Assembly: GCF_003287495.1 (NCBI RefSeq)
Contig: NZ_PRLE01000006.1
Span: forward strand, 62,001 to 126,000
DNA length: 64,000 nt
Source of the DNA: Faecalibacterium prausnitzii
GTDB taxonomy: Bacteria > Bacillota > Clostridia > Oscillospirales > Ruminococcaceae
Direction: 5' to 3'
The notes under the pieces are model-generated. The model was given only the letters and a program-made list of their open reading frames with translations, had not been told where the DNA came from and made no database searches. How positions within the stretch are numbered: the stretch's first letter is position 1; every line of letters starts with the position of its first letter. The position numbers and the translations under genes were made by a program. Shown in pieces: positions 52,180 through 60,767 of the stretch.

Positions 52180-54641
52180 GGCCTTTGAAACTGACCCTTT
52201 CGGCCTTTGGGCCCTATGCCGCCGAGACCACTCTCCCGCTGGAGCAGCTGGGCCGGGGTGGCCTGTACCTCGTCACGGGGGACACCGGGGCGGGCAAGAC
52301 CACCCTCTTTGACGCCATCACCTACGCCCTCTACGACCACTCCAGCGGCGGCGTGCGAGAGGGGGCCATGCTCCGCAGTAAATACGCCGACCCCAAAACA
52401 CCCACCTTTGTGGAGCTGGAATTTGAGGTGAACGGCCAGCGGTATACCGTGCGGCGGAACCCGGAATATCTCCGCCCCAAGGCCCGGGGCGAGGGTTTTA
52501 CCACCGAGAAAGCGGACGCCACCCTCACCTATGCCGATGGCCGCCCGCCCGTTACGAAAGCCAAAGAGGTGACAGCCGCCGTCATCGACATCATCGGGCT
52601 GGATTACAGCCAGTTCTCGCAGATCGCCATGATCGCGCAGGGGCAGTTCACCCGGCTGCTGAATGCCTCTACCGAGGAGCGGAGCCGCATTTTCCGCAAA
52701 CTGTTCCGCACCCAGCGGTACCAGAAATTGCAGGAAGCGCTGCAGGCGGAGGCTTCCACTCTCACGGCCCAGCGCGCGGCTCAGAAAGTGCGGATCGGAC
52801 AGATCTTATCCGGCGTCTCATATCCGCCCGAGGACCCGGACGCCGAAGCATTGGACGCCCTGCGCCAGCCGGAAGCACAGCTCTTACCGGACGCCGTACT
52901 GGCCCTGTTGGACGATCTGCTGGCCCGGCAGGAGACGGAGCTGACCCGGCTTGCCGCCCAGCGGGCCGAAAAAGAAGCGGCTCTGGACGCCCTGCAGCAG
53001 ACCCTTGGCCGGGCCCAGCAGGCACAGAAACTGCAGCAGGAGCTGGCCGCCAAACGGGCTAAAGCGCAGGAAACAGCTCTCTTAGAGGCCGCCCGGGCCG
53101 CGGCACGCCGCAAAACGCTGGACGAGCTGACCACCCGCCTGGCCGAAACCGAAACGGCACTGGCCGGGCTGGCCGACACGGATACCCGCCGGGTGGAGCT
53201 GGAAGCCGACGCCTCCCGTCTTGCTCAGCGCGGGGAAACGCTCCGCAAACTGGAACAGAGCCTCACCGACTGTCAGCGCCGCGCTGCCGCCGCCAAGACG
53301 GCACAGGAGCAGTACCGGCAGGCAGCCGCCCGCCAGACCGAGACACACACCGCCCGGGATGGGCTGGAACGGGCGTTTCTGGACGCACAGGCGGGCCTGC
53401 TGGCCCAGACGCTGGAAGAGGGCACGCCCTGCCCGGTCTGCGGCAGCACCCACCACCCGGCCAAAGCCCTGCTCCCCCGCACGGCCCCCACACAGACGCA
53501 GGTAAACGCGGCCAAGCGCGCCGCCACTGAGGCAGACGCCGCCGCGCAGGAGGCCAGTGCTGCCGCCCGCGCCGCCCTGACCCGGGAGCAGGAGGGCCGC
53601 GCCCGCCTGCGGCAGGACGCCGAGGCCCTGTTGCCGGAGCGGTTCACCTCTCCGGAGGGGCCGGTGCCGCTGACGGTGGGCCTGCTCAAGACCGCATTAG
53701 CCGAGGAGCATACCGCCCTGCACCGGGCACTGGACGCTCTGCACACACAGCAGACTGAAAATGCTGCCCAGACGAAACGCCGCACCCAGCTGGAAGCCCA
53801 GCGCAAGCAATTGGCCGACCAGCGCGCTGCATTGGAAGTGCAGGCGGCGCAGGCCCAGCAAGCGGCGGCCGCTGCCGAGGCCACCGTCCGCACACTGGAG
53901 GCCCAGCAGACTTCTGAAAACACGCTGCCCCCGCAGGAGCTGGCAGCATTGCAGGCCCGGCAAACGGAGCTGCAGACCGCCCGCAGCCAGCTGACCGCCG
54001 CCGAAAAGGCCCTCAACGCCCGGCTGGTGCCCAACCGGAACGCAGCCGCCCAGTACCGCCAGCACTCGGCCCGGCTCACGGCGCTGGAACACCGCTGGCA
54101 GTGGGTCAGCGCCCTCTCCGCCACGGCGGGCGGCACCCTGAGCAGCAAACAGAAGATCCGGCTGGAAGCCTACATTCAGATGAACTACCTCGACCGCATC
54201 CTCGTCCACGCCAACACCCGCCTGATGCAGATGACGGCGGGCCAGTACGAGCTGGAACGGATCGGGGCCGAGAACCAGCGCAGCCAGTCCGGCCTCGACC
54301 TCGGCGTCATCGACCACTACAACGGCACCCGCCGCAGCGTGAAGACCCTTTCCGGCGGCGAGAGCTTCAAGGCCTCTCTGGCGCTGGCCCTGGGCCTTTC
54401 AGACGAGGTGCAGAGCGCCGCTGGCGGCATCCGGCTGGACACCCTTTTCCTCGACGAGGGCTTTGGCTCCCTGGATGAGGACTCGCTGGAACAGGCGATC
54501 CGGGTGCTGGCAGGCCTGACCGAGGGTGACCGGCTGGTGGGCATCATCTCCCATGTAGGAGCTCTCAAGGATCGCGTTGACCATCAGGTGGTCGTCCGCA
54601 AGGCCCGCAGCGGCGGGAGCACGGTAGAGCTCATCGTATAA
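52176..54641 (+). CDS. sbcC: Exonuclease SbcC
   Basis: 821 residues, shorter than the about 1050 of E. coli. Rad50/SMC-like ATPase partner of SbcD. Walker A GDTGAGKTTLFDAI near the N-terminus, a long Ala/Gln-rich coiled coil with the zinc hook CPVC (C419, C422), then the signature LSGGESFKASLALALG and Walker B DTLFLDEGFGSLDE near the end. Coiled-coil arms are short, which explains the size. Translation is coupled to sbcD. Confidence 0.96.
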   Translation: MRPLKLTLSAFGPYAAETTLPLEQLGRGGLYLVTGDTGAGKTTLFDAITYALYDHSSGGVREGAMLRSKYADPKTPTFVELEFEVNGQRYTVRRNPEYLRPKARGEGFTTEKADATLTYADGRPPVTKAKEVTAAVIDIIGLDYSQFSQIAMIAQGQFTRLLNASTEERSRIFRKLFRTQRYQKLQEALQAEASTLTAQRAAQKVRIGQILSGVSYPPEDPDAEALDALRQPEAQLLPDAVLALLDDLLARQETELTRLAAQRAEKEAALDALQQTLGRAQQAQKLQQELAAKRAKAQETALLEAARAAARRKTLDELTTRLAETETALAGLADTDTRRVELEADASRLAQRGETLRKLEQSLTDCQRRAAAAKTAQEQYRQAAARQTETHTARDGLERAFLDAQAGLLAQTLEEGTPCPVCGSTHHPAKALLPRTAPTQTQVNAAKRAATEADAAAQEASAAARAALTREQEGRARLRQDAEALLPERFTSPEGPVPLTVGLLKTALAEEHTALHRALDALHTQQTENAAQTKRRTQLEAQRKQLADQRAALEVQAAQAQQAAAAAEATVRTLEAQQTSENTLPPQELAALQARQTELQTARSQLTAAEKALNARLVPNRNAAAQYRQHSARLTALEHRWQWVSALSATAGGTLSSKQKIRLEAYIQMNYLDRILVHANTRLMQMTAGQYELERIGAENQRSQSGLDLGVIDHYNGTRRSVKTLSGGESFKASLALALGLSDEVQSAAGGIRLDTLFLDEGFGSLDEDSLEQAIRVLAGLTEGDRLVGIISHVGALKDRVDHQVVVRKARSGGSTVELIV

Positions 54642-54647
54642 TCGCGG

Positions 54648-54681
54648 CACCTCTGCGCAAACTATGCGCGGAGGTGTTTTT
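54648..54681 (+). terminator. Terminator of sbcDC that covers the next gene's ribosome site
   Basis: CACCTCTGCGC (54648-54658) pairs with GCGCGGAGGTG (54666-54676), then TTTTT and directly the ATG of the next gene. The GGAGGTG in the stem is also the only ribosome site for that ATG. Confidence 0.8.
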
Positions 54682-55029
54682 ATGTCGAAGCACAAGCATT
54701 CCGTTGGAAACACGTCGAGCAAGGTGAGCCCGCCGCTGGGGCATCTGCCTGATTTTGAAATAAAACCTCTCCGTCCGCGCTCTGGCGCGGACAGCTCCCC
54801 TGCCAAGGGAAGTTCCATCGAGGTAACGGACGGCACCCCTGCCGCCTGCTACCAGAAAAACGCTGAGGATTATTTACAAGGCGATGTTTCCACCAGCGTG
54901 ATGGCCCAGTACGGCCAGCAGCTGTTCGGCACGGCCCAGCACACTCACTCCGCCCACCCGGCCCCGGATGAGGACGAGAGCGGCGTGGAAGCACTGGTGG
55001 AGTGGCGGGAGGACGCCCCCTACGGCTAA
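54682..55029 (+). CDS. Small hypothetical protein containing a repeat-derived segment
   Basis: 115 residues, hydrophilic, His/Ser/Asp-rich (SKHKHSVGNTSS at the start; TAQHTHSAHPAPDEDESG near the end). I know no family. Residues 27-43 (KPLRPRSGADSSPAKG) are encoded by copy C of the interspersed repeat, so the repeat has been taken into the frame. The middle SVMAQYGQQLFG could be a helix. The start sits right after a terminator hairpin that hides its ribosome site, so expression is doubtful. Real gene status is moderately likely. Confidence 0.5.
   Translation: MSKHKHSVGNTSSKVSPPLGHLPDFEIKPLRPRSGADSSPAKGSSIEVTDGTPAACYQKNAEDYLQGDVSTSVMAQYGQQLFGTAQHTHSAHPAPDEDESGVEALVEWREDAPYG
54762..54812 (+). 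repeat. Interspersed palindromic repeat, copy C, inside a reading frame
   Basis: AAAACCTCTCCGTCCGCGCT, then CTGGCGCGGACAGCTCCCC, as in copy B but with the first stem made perfect (TCCGCGC..GCGCGGA). Confidence 0.75.
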
Positions 55030-55067
55030 GTTCTGAAACAATTTTCAAATTATTTTTAATTTAGTAG

Positions 55068-55096
55068 TTGAAATCTTCGGCCGCTTCTTTTATTAT
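55068..55096 (+). promoter_or_regulatory. Promoter of the PC4-like gene
   Basis: TTGAAA (55068-55073), 17-base spacer, TATTAT (55091-55096). Confidence 0.75.
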
Positions 55097-55131
55097 GGTA
55101 GCAAACAAAGACAAAGGCAGGTAATGTTACC

Positions 55132-55353
55132 ATGGCAGAAATCAAATACGAAGTGGTCCAGAAGCTGGCAGTCCTCTCCCAGCGGCCCCGCGGCTGGGAG
55201 CGCCAGCTCAACCTCATCAGCTGGAACGACGGCGAGCCCAAGTATGATATCCGTGACTGGTCCCCGGACGGCACCCGGATGGGCAAGGGCATTTCCCTGA
55301 GCCACGACGAGCTGGCCATCCTCAAGGGCATCCTGGACGATATGGAGCTGTAA
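55132..55353 (+). CDS. YdbC-like protein with PC4 fold
   Basis: 73 residues. Matches the short bacterial PC4/YdbC family (single-stranded DNA-binding, transcription coactivator p15 fold): VVQKLAVLSQRPRGWERQLN, LISWNDGEPKYDIRDWSPDG, MGKGISLSHDELAILKGIL. Such proteins bind single-stranded nucleic acids as dimers; a cellular role in bacteria is not well defined. It is followed one base later by the HD hydrolase gene, so the two are co-transcribed. Confidence 0.88.
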   Translation: MAEIKYEVVQKLAVLSQRPRGWERQLNLISWNDGEPKYDIRDWSPDGTRMGKGISLSHDELAILKGILDDMEL

Positions 55354-55354
55354 G

Positions 55355-55936
55355 ATGGGCGACCGCGAGGAGTTTTTGCAGATCTTCCAGCAGCATGTCA
55401 CCCGCCCCGGCAGCGAGAAGCTGCTGGACTGGCTGGACAGCAAGACCGATTTCTTCTCGGCTCCGGCCTCCACCCGGTTCCACGGGGCCTGTGAGGGCGG
55501 GCTGTGTATGCACAGCCTCAACGTCTATCACGCCCTCCATGACACCTTCTTCACCGAGGGCGACAGCGAGGAGAGCTTTGCCATCTGCGCCTTGCTGCAC
55601 GACCTGTGCAAGGCCAACTACTACAAGCGCGGCACCCGCAACGTGAAAAATGACGTGACCGGCCAGTGGGAAAAAGTGCCCTCCTACAGCGTGGAGGATC
55701 TGTTCCCTTACGGCCACGGCGAGAAGAGCGTTTTCCTCATTGAGCGGTTCATGAAACTGAAAGTGGAGGAAGCGGTGGCCATCCGCTGGCACATGGGCGG
55801 CTTTGACGACGCGGCCCGGGGCGGCTGCTTTGCCATCTCGGAGGCCTACGATAAATACCCTCTGGCCGTCAAGCTCCACATTGCTGACCTGGAAGCAACG
55901 TACCTCATGGAGCACCGCACCAGCGCGGTAAAATAA
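55355..55936 (+). CDS. HD-superfamily hydrolase
   Basis: 193 residues. The HD metal site is seen as CMHSLNVYHAL, ALLHDLCKANYY and later RWHMGGFDD with further histidines (YGHGEKS). HD enzymes hydrolyse phosphate esters of nucleotides; the substrate here is unknown. No RelA/SpoT or cyclic-dinucleotide signature is present. It starts one base after the PC4-like stop and a terminator follows. Confidence 0.87.
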   Translation: MGDREEFLQIFQQHVTRPGSEKLLDWLDSKTDFFSAPASTRFHGACEGGLCMHSLNVYHALHDTFFTEGDSEESFAICALLHDLCKANYYKRGTRNVKNDVTGQWEKVPSYSVEDLFPYGHGEKSVFLIERFMKLKVEEAVAIRWHMGGFDDAARGGCFAISEAYDKYPLAVKLHIADLEATYLMEHRTSAVK

Positions 55937-55937
55937 G

Positions 55938-55992
55938 CATCAAAAAAGACCGATGCACTGTCGTGAGACAAATGCATCGGTCTTTTTCTTTT
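55938..55992. terminator. Bidirectional terminator
   Basis: AAAAAGACCGATGCA pairs with TGCATCGGTCTTTTT, between the HD gene and the reverse coiled-coil gene. Confidence 0.92.
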
Positions 55993-55995
55993 TTG

Positions 55996-56619
55996 TTAAG
56001 TTCCCATCAGCTGTTCCAGCTGGGAGATGATGTCCACCGAGAGGTGATCCAGCTTGGTCTTGGGCTCCCATTCCGGGGTGCCCGTGTCCAGCAGGGTCTC
56101 GATCTCGCCGGTAAGCGGTCCCTGAGCCACCCCGGCATCCCGCGCGGGGGCCGGGAAATGGATGACCGGGAGCTCCGGCTTTTCCAGCACCGGAACGGTG
56201 GGCTGAGGCGTCGGCTCCGGCAGGGTCTCGCCCGCCCGGGCCTGCTCACACAGCGCCTGTAACTCGGCGTTCTCCCGGCGCAGGTCCAGCATGGCACGCT
56301 CGTAGGCAAACAGGCGAGTCTCATACCGGCGGATCTCCGCATTGGCCTCCGCCAGTTTCCGGCGCAGCAGCTCTGTTTCAGAAGCCGCAGGCGCAGACTG
56401 CCCCCCGGACACCGGAACAGCGGTCTGCATCGTCCGCCCCGGCAGGATCGATCCCGGCTGGTTCTGGGTAGCCATGGCTTCCTCCACTTCCTGCAGTCTG
56501 CGCTGCGCGCGGCGGTGCTCGGACGCAGTTTCGGCACAAAGACGCTCAATGCAGCGCAGTACGCTGTTTTTGCGGCTGCTCAACCATGCGGTGGGCAGCG
56601 TTCCGTCCCTGAGTACCAT
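55996..56619 (-). CDS. Coiled-coil protein of unknown function downstream of ftsZ
   Basis: 207 residues. A basic N-terminus, then a coiled coil over about residues 85-135 (ELLRRKLAEANAEIRRYETR, DLRRENAELQALCEQAR), a Pro/Thr-rich linker and an acidic C-terminus (KLDHLSVDIISQLEQLMGT). No family recognised. It begins 76 bases after the ftsZ stop on the same strand, so a role in division is possible but only by position. The ATG at 56619 has AGGAGG six bases away. Confidence 0.7.
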   Translation of the reverse strand: MVLRDGTLPTAWLSSRKNSVLRCIERLCAETASEHRRAQRRLQEVEEAMATQNQPGSILPGRTMQTAVPVSGGQSAPAASETELLRRKLAEANAEIRRYETRLFAYERAMLDLRRENAELQALCEQARAGETLPEPTPQPTVPVLEKPELPVIHFPAPARDAGVAQGPLTGEIETLLDTGTPEWEPKTKLDHLSVDIISQLEQLMGT

Positions 56620-56695
56620 CCAATGCCTCCTTCCGCTCACGCGCAAGAGACACGCCCCCTCCCGGGCGCTCTGTTGTTCTGAATGAAGATCCCGC

Positions 56696-57859
56696 TTACT
56701 TGCGCTTGTTCAGGATGGCCAGCAGCTCATCGTAATAACGGTTGTCGCTGCTCTCCTCTTCCACCTTGGCGGTGTTGGCAGCAGGCTGCTGCTTTGCGGC
56801 ATTGTTGGCGGCTGCCACGTCAGAGCTGAAGACAGCCGACGGAGTGGAAGCTGCCGCACCGGCTGCATTGCTCAGGCTGGCACGCAGAGCATCGGGCACC
56901 TTGTTGTCAAAACCGGTGGCGACCACGGTCACGCGCATCTCATCGGAGAGGTTCTCATCAAACGCGGTACCCCAGATGATGTTTGCATCGGGATGCGCGC
57001 TCTGGGTGATGAGGCCCGCGGCGGTCTCGACATCCTCCAGGCCGATGTCCGGGCTGGAAGTGATGTTGATGATCACGCCGTGTGCACCAGCAATGCTGGT
57101 CTCCAGCAGCGGAGAGGAGATCGCAGCCTTGGCGGCGTTCTCTGCTTTCCCGGCACCCTTGGCACTGCCCACGCCCATGTGTGCGTAGCCTGCGTCTTTC
57201 ATGATGGAGCGCACGTCGGCGAAGTCCAGGTTGATGAACGCGGGCACATTGATCAGGGCGGAGATGGACTCCACGCCCTGGCGCAGCACGTTATCCGCAG
57301 CCTGGAAAGCGTTCATCAGGGTGATCTTCTCCTGGCTGATCATCTTCAGGCGCTCATTGGGGATCACGATCAGGCTGTCCACATGCATCAGCAGGTTTGC
57401 AATGCCCTGCTCGGCCAGGCCCATCTTCCGCTTGCCCTCAAAAGAGAACGGCTTGGTCACGATGCCAACGGTCAGGATGCCCAGGTCATGGGCGACCTCG
57501 GCCACAACAGGGGCCGCGCCCGTGCCGGTGCCGCCGCCCATACCGGCAGTGATAAAGACCATCTGAGAGCCCTTGAGCGCGTTTGCGATCTCGTCCTTGC
57601 TCTCCTCGGCGGCGCGCTGGCCGATCTCAGGGTCGGCACCCGCGCCGCGGCCCTTGGTGAGCTTGGAACCCAGCTGCACCTTGGTGGCAGCATGGTTCTT
57701 GGCCAGTGCCTGCTGGTCGGTGTTCATCGCGATGAATTCAACCCCCTGCAGGCCGTCGCTGACCATCCGGTTGACCGCGTTTCCGCCGCCGCCACCGACG
57801 CCAATTACCTTAATCGTCGTAACGTTTTCGTCCATTTCTTCGTCGAGCATCAATGCCAT
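56696..57859 (-). CDS. ftsZ: Cell division protein FtsZ
   Basis: 387 residues. Tubulin-like GTPase forming the division ring. GTP loop GGGTGTG at residues 108-114, KVIGVGGGGGNAVNRM at the N-terminus, and T7 loop NLDFADVRSIM. The C-terminal linker is Ala/Asn-rich and the last residues DNRYYDELLAILNKRK form the tail peptide for FtsA/SepF-type partners. I chose the ATG at 57859 since GGAGG lies eight bases before it; that GGAGG is inside an alternative start at 57874. Confidence 0.98.
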   Translation of the reverse strand: MALMLDEEMDENVTTIKVIGVGGGGGNAVNRMVSDGLQGVEFIAMNTDQQALAKNHAATKVQLGSKLTKGRGAGADPEIGQRAAEESKDEIANALKGSQMVFITAGMGGGTGTGAAPVVAEVAHDLGILTVGIVTKPFSFEGKRKMGLAEQGIANLLMHVDSLIVIPNERLKMISQEKITLMNAFQAADNVLRQGVESISALINVPAFINLDFADVRSIMKDAGYAHMGVGSAKGAGKAENAAKAAISSPLLETSIAGAHGVIINITSSPDIGLEDVETAAGLITQSAHPDANIIWGTAFDENLSDEMRVTVVATGFDNKVPDALRASLSNAAGAAASTPSAVFSSDVAAANNAAKQQPAANTAKVEEESSDNRYYDELLAILNKRK

Positions 57860-57943
57860 AACTTTGTCCTCCATCGGATTTTATCGTACACCCGCCGTGT
57901 ACAAGGGCAGGATTATCTCATATTACTGCTACTATATAACAGT

Positions 57944-57972
57944 ATCGTATCATCTTTTGGCTCCGATTGCAA
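57944..57972 (-). promoter_or_regulatory. Promoter of ftsZ
   Basis: Reverse-strand TTGCAA (57967-57972), 17-base spacer, TACGAT (57944-57949). Confidence 0.65.
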
Positions 57973-58012
57973 GACAAATTTGGGTTTTGGGGGGTGTTTT
58001 TTTCACCGGGGG

Positions 58013-59290
58013 TCACGCGGGCTTCGTTTCTCGGTAAATTCGTGCCCCAAGAGAGGCCAAAATCTCTGTAAAATCCGCATATCCACGGTCGAGATACGCA
58101 ACCCCGCCGATTTGGCTCCTGCCCTGTGCCGCCAGGGCTGCCAGCACCAGTGCGGCCCCGCCCCGCAGGTCGGGTGCAGAAAGGCGTGTACCCCGCAGTG
58201 CACCACCCGGCCGGATGTGCAGCACCCGGCCCGCCGTATTTACCCGCCCGCCCAAGGCCGCAAAGCCCTCCGCGCAGGCAAACCGCCGCTCAAAGATCAC
58301 ATCCTCAATACTGCTTTCGCCCTCCGCACAGAGCATGGCGGCCGCCAGCGGCGGGGCAGCATCGGTGGCCAATGCCGGATATACTCCGGTGAACACCCGG
58401 CCCGCACCATACAGCCGCCCAAACCGGGCCACCTGCACGCTCTCCCCGCCGCGCTCCACCCGGCAGCCCATTTGTGCCAGAATTTCCAGCACCGGGGCAT
58501 AGAGCTCCGGGCTGCATCCGGTCAGTTCCACCCGGCCTCCGGCGGCGGCCGCCGCACAGGCCAGCGTGGAGGCAAAAATACGGTCCGGCAGGGGCGAAAA
58601 CACGCACCCGCCCAGCGCCCTCCGCCCCTCAATGATGAGCGTGGAGCTTCCCGCCCCCTCCACACTGCCGCCGCACCGGTTGAGGAAATCGGCCAGGTCT
58701 GCGACCTCCGGCTCCCGCGCAGCTCCCCGCAGCACGGTGCGGCCCCGGGCGCAGGCCGCCGCCAGCAAAAGCGTCTCCGTGGCCCCCACACTGGGGAACC
58801 GCAGGGTGATTTCTGCCCCATGCAGGCCGGAGGGAGCCAGCAGCACCAGCCGCCCCGGCCCGGCGTCCAGCTCCTGCACCCCCATCCGCGCCAGACCCGT
58901 CAGGTGCAGGTCAATGGGGCGGGAGCCGATCCTGCACCCGCCGGGCAGCACGGTCTCCGCCCGGCCAAGCCGTGCCAGCAGCGGCGCGCAGAAGAGAATG
59001 GAAGCCCGCATTTGTGCCGCTGTTTGCCCCGGCAGGGTGCTCTGGACCGGGCTGCCGGAGAGCGCCACATCGCTGCCCTGCCACTGGGCCGTGCAGCCCG
59101 CGCCCCGCAGCAGCGCAAGGCTGCACTCCACGTCCGAGAGCCTTGGCACGCCCCGCAGCCGGACCGGCCGCTGGCAGAGCAGCGCGGCCGCCAGAAGCGG
59201 CAGTACGCTGTTTTTTGCTGCCGGGATGCGGACCGTTCCGTTCAAAGGCCACCCACCCGTTACCACGATCTGTTCCGCGCTCTGTGCCAT
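58013..59290 (-). CDS. murA: UDP-N-acetylglucosamine 1-carboxyvinyltransferase
   Basis: 425 residues. First committed step of peptidoglycan synthesis: adds enolpyruvate from PEP to UDP-GlcNAc; target of fosfomycin, which binds the active cysteine. The cysteine is C119 in LPGGCRIGSRPIDLH, the substrate KN pair is in IPAAKNSVLP, and LDRGYADF-type C-terminus is present (VAYLDRGYADFTEILASLGA). Length is normal. Start uncertain between ATG 59290 and ATG 59305; neither has a strong ribosome site. It sits between ftsW and ftsZ, all on the reverse strand. Confidence 0.94.
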   Translation of the reverse strand: MAQSAEQIVVTGGWPLNGTVRIPAAKNSVLPLLAAALLCQRPVRLRGVPRLSDVECSLALLRGAGCTAQWQGSDVALSGSPVQSTLPGQTAAQMRASILFCAPLLARLGRAETVLPGGCRIGSRPIDLHLTGLARMGVQELDAGPGRLVLLAPSGLHGAEITLRFPSVGATETLLLAAACARGRTVLRGAAREPEVADLADFLNRCGGSVEGAGSSTLIIEGRRALGGCVFSPLPDRIFASTLACAAAAAGGRVELTGCSPELYAPVLEILAQMGCRVERGGESVQVARFGRLYGAGRVFTGVYPALATDAAPPLAAAMLCAEGESSIEDVIFERRFACAEGFAALGGRVNTAGRVLHIRPGGALRGTRLSAPDLRGGAALVLAALAAQGRSQIGGVAYLDRGYADFTEILASLGARIYRETKPA

Positions 59291-59404
59291 ATACGCAGCC
59301 CCCATTCCGCAAAAGATACCACAGGCTATGCAAAGGGAGCGCGGAATGTCAATCCGTCTGATTCCACAAGAGTTTGGTGCGTCATTTGTTCCAGTTTATT
59401 TAAA

Positions 59405-59516
59405 ATTCAACCTCTCAGGCCGCGCTCTGGCACGTCCAGCCGTCCTCCCTCTGTCGCTAACGCGACATCTCCCTCCGGCCGGAGGGAGTCTATCCTATCA
59501 GGGGAGCCAAACAGAG
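59405..59516 (-). repeat. Interspersed repeat copy D with a second repeat nested inside
   Basis: CCTCTCAGGCC and GCGCTCTGGCACGTCCAGC begin a copy like B, which is interrupted by an unrelated palindromic unit (CTCCCTCTGTCGC, GCGACATCTCCCTCCGGCC, GGAGGGAG) at about 59440-59492, after which the end CTATCAGGGGAGCC resumes. It lies between ftsW and murA. Confidence 0.75.
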
Positions 59517-59522
59517 GAATTT

Positions 59523-60677
59523 TCACGTTTCCCCTCTTGAGACGGAAAGCACCACCCCCATCTCGCCCAGCAGCATCATGAGGCTGGTGCCGCCGGAGGA
59601 AAAAAACGGCAGGCTGATGCCTGTGTTGGGGATGGTGTTGGTTACAACGGCCATGTTCAGCACGGCCTGCAGGGCCACCTGCACCGTGAAGCCGACCACC
59701 AGCAGTGCCCCGAAACGATCGGGCGCATGGGCCGCCAGCGTGATTCCCCGCCAGAGCAGCAGCACGAACAGCCCCACCACGGCGCAGGCCCCCACAAAGC
59801 CCAGCTCCTCGCAAACGATGGAAAAAATAAAATCGTTCTGGGGCTCTGGCACGAACAGATGTTTCTGGCGGCTGTTGCCCAGGCCCAGCCCGGCAGCCCC
59901 GCCGGAGCCGATGGCATACAGGCTCTGGATGGTCTGGTGGCCGTCGCCCAGCGGGTCAGCAAAAGGGTCCAGCCAGGAATTGAGCCGGTCGGCGGCGTAG
60001 GGCACAAGGTCGGGCATGATGACCACTGCCGCCCCGATGGCGGCCACCCCGCTCACGCCTGCCAGCACGAACCACTTGAGCCCGGTACCGCCCACAAACA
60101 TCAGCACGGCTCCAATGCCCAGGATCAGCAGGGTGCCCGAAAGGTGCGGCTCCAGCAGCATCAGCGCCGCCACCACCCCCAGCACCAGCGCAAAGGGAAG
60201 CACGCCCACGGAGAAGCGTTTCATCTGGTCGTGGTTGAGGGAAATGACATGGCTGAACACCAGCACCACCGCGAATTTGGCAATTTCGCTGGGCTGCAGC
60301 GTGCCCAGCCCGGGCAGCACCAGCCAGCGCTTGCAGCCGTTGTACTCCGGCATAAAGAGCACGGCCACCAGCAAAACGAGGGAGAGAGCCAGCAGCGGCC
60401 AGGCCAGCTTATGGAAAAGATGATAATCCACCCGGCTGGCCAGCCACAGGCCCACCAACCCCAGCGCCGCGTATAGCAGCTGCGGGCGCAGGTAGGCCCA
60501 GGCATCCCCCCGGCGGTAGAGAGCCACCGCACTGGAGGCAGAGGCCAGCATCACCAGCCCAAAGCCCACCAGCGTGAGCACCAGTACCAGAAAAGGCAGG
60601 TCCAGGGCAGGCAGCTGCCGCAGAGGCAGGCGGAGCCTGTGGCGGGGCGTGGGGCGTATCGTTTCATTGTGCAGCAT
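59523..60677 (-). CDS. ftsW: Peptidoglycan glycosyltransferase FtsW
   Basis: 384 residues, about ten membrane segments. SEDS-family enzyme that polymerises septal peptidoglycan with its partner class B PBP. Family motifs: GFGLVMLASASS near the start, KRWLVLPGLGTLQPSEIAKF, YQ-region QNDFIFSIVCEELGFVGA and the C-terminal TGISLPFFSSGGTSLM. The ATG at 60677 follows GGGAGG; a much longer open frame upstream is an antisense artefact of the PBP gene. Divergent from the PBP gene. Confidence 0.95.
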   Translation of the reverse strand: MLHNETIRPTPRHRLRLPLRQLPALDLPFLVLVLTLVGFGLVMLASASSAVALYRRGDAWAYLRPQLLYAALGLVGLWLASRVDYHLFHKLAWPLLALSLVLLVAVLFMPEYNGCKRWLVLPGLGTLQPSEIAKFAVVLVFSHVISLNHDQMKRFSVGVLPFALVLGVVAALMLLEPHLSGTLLILGIGAVLMFVGGTGLKWFVLAGVSGVAAIGAAVVIMPDLVPYAADRLNSWLDPFADPLGDGHQTIQSLYAIGSGGAAGLGLGNSRQKHLFVPEPQNDFIFSIVCEELGFVGACAVVGLFVLLLWRGITLAAHAPDRFGALLVVGFTVQVALQAVLNMAVVTNTIPNTGISLPFFSSGGTSLMMLLGEMGVVLSVSRGET

Positions 60678-60767
60678 CGGCAGTTCCTCCCGGGTACTTA
60701 TTGTACGCAGGAATGGCGAATAATAGTCACTCTGCCCCGCATAGAGTGGCAGGAGGAGGTGGTGTTC

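Noticed and set aside
56993-59581. Forward open frame of 862 codons spanning ftsZ and murA
   Set aside because: It crosses two genes and an intergenic region with low-complexity translation; both reverse genes are well supported.
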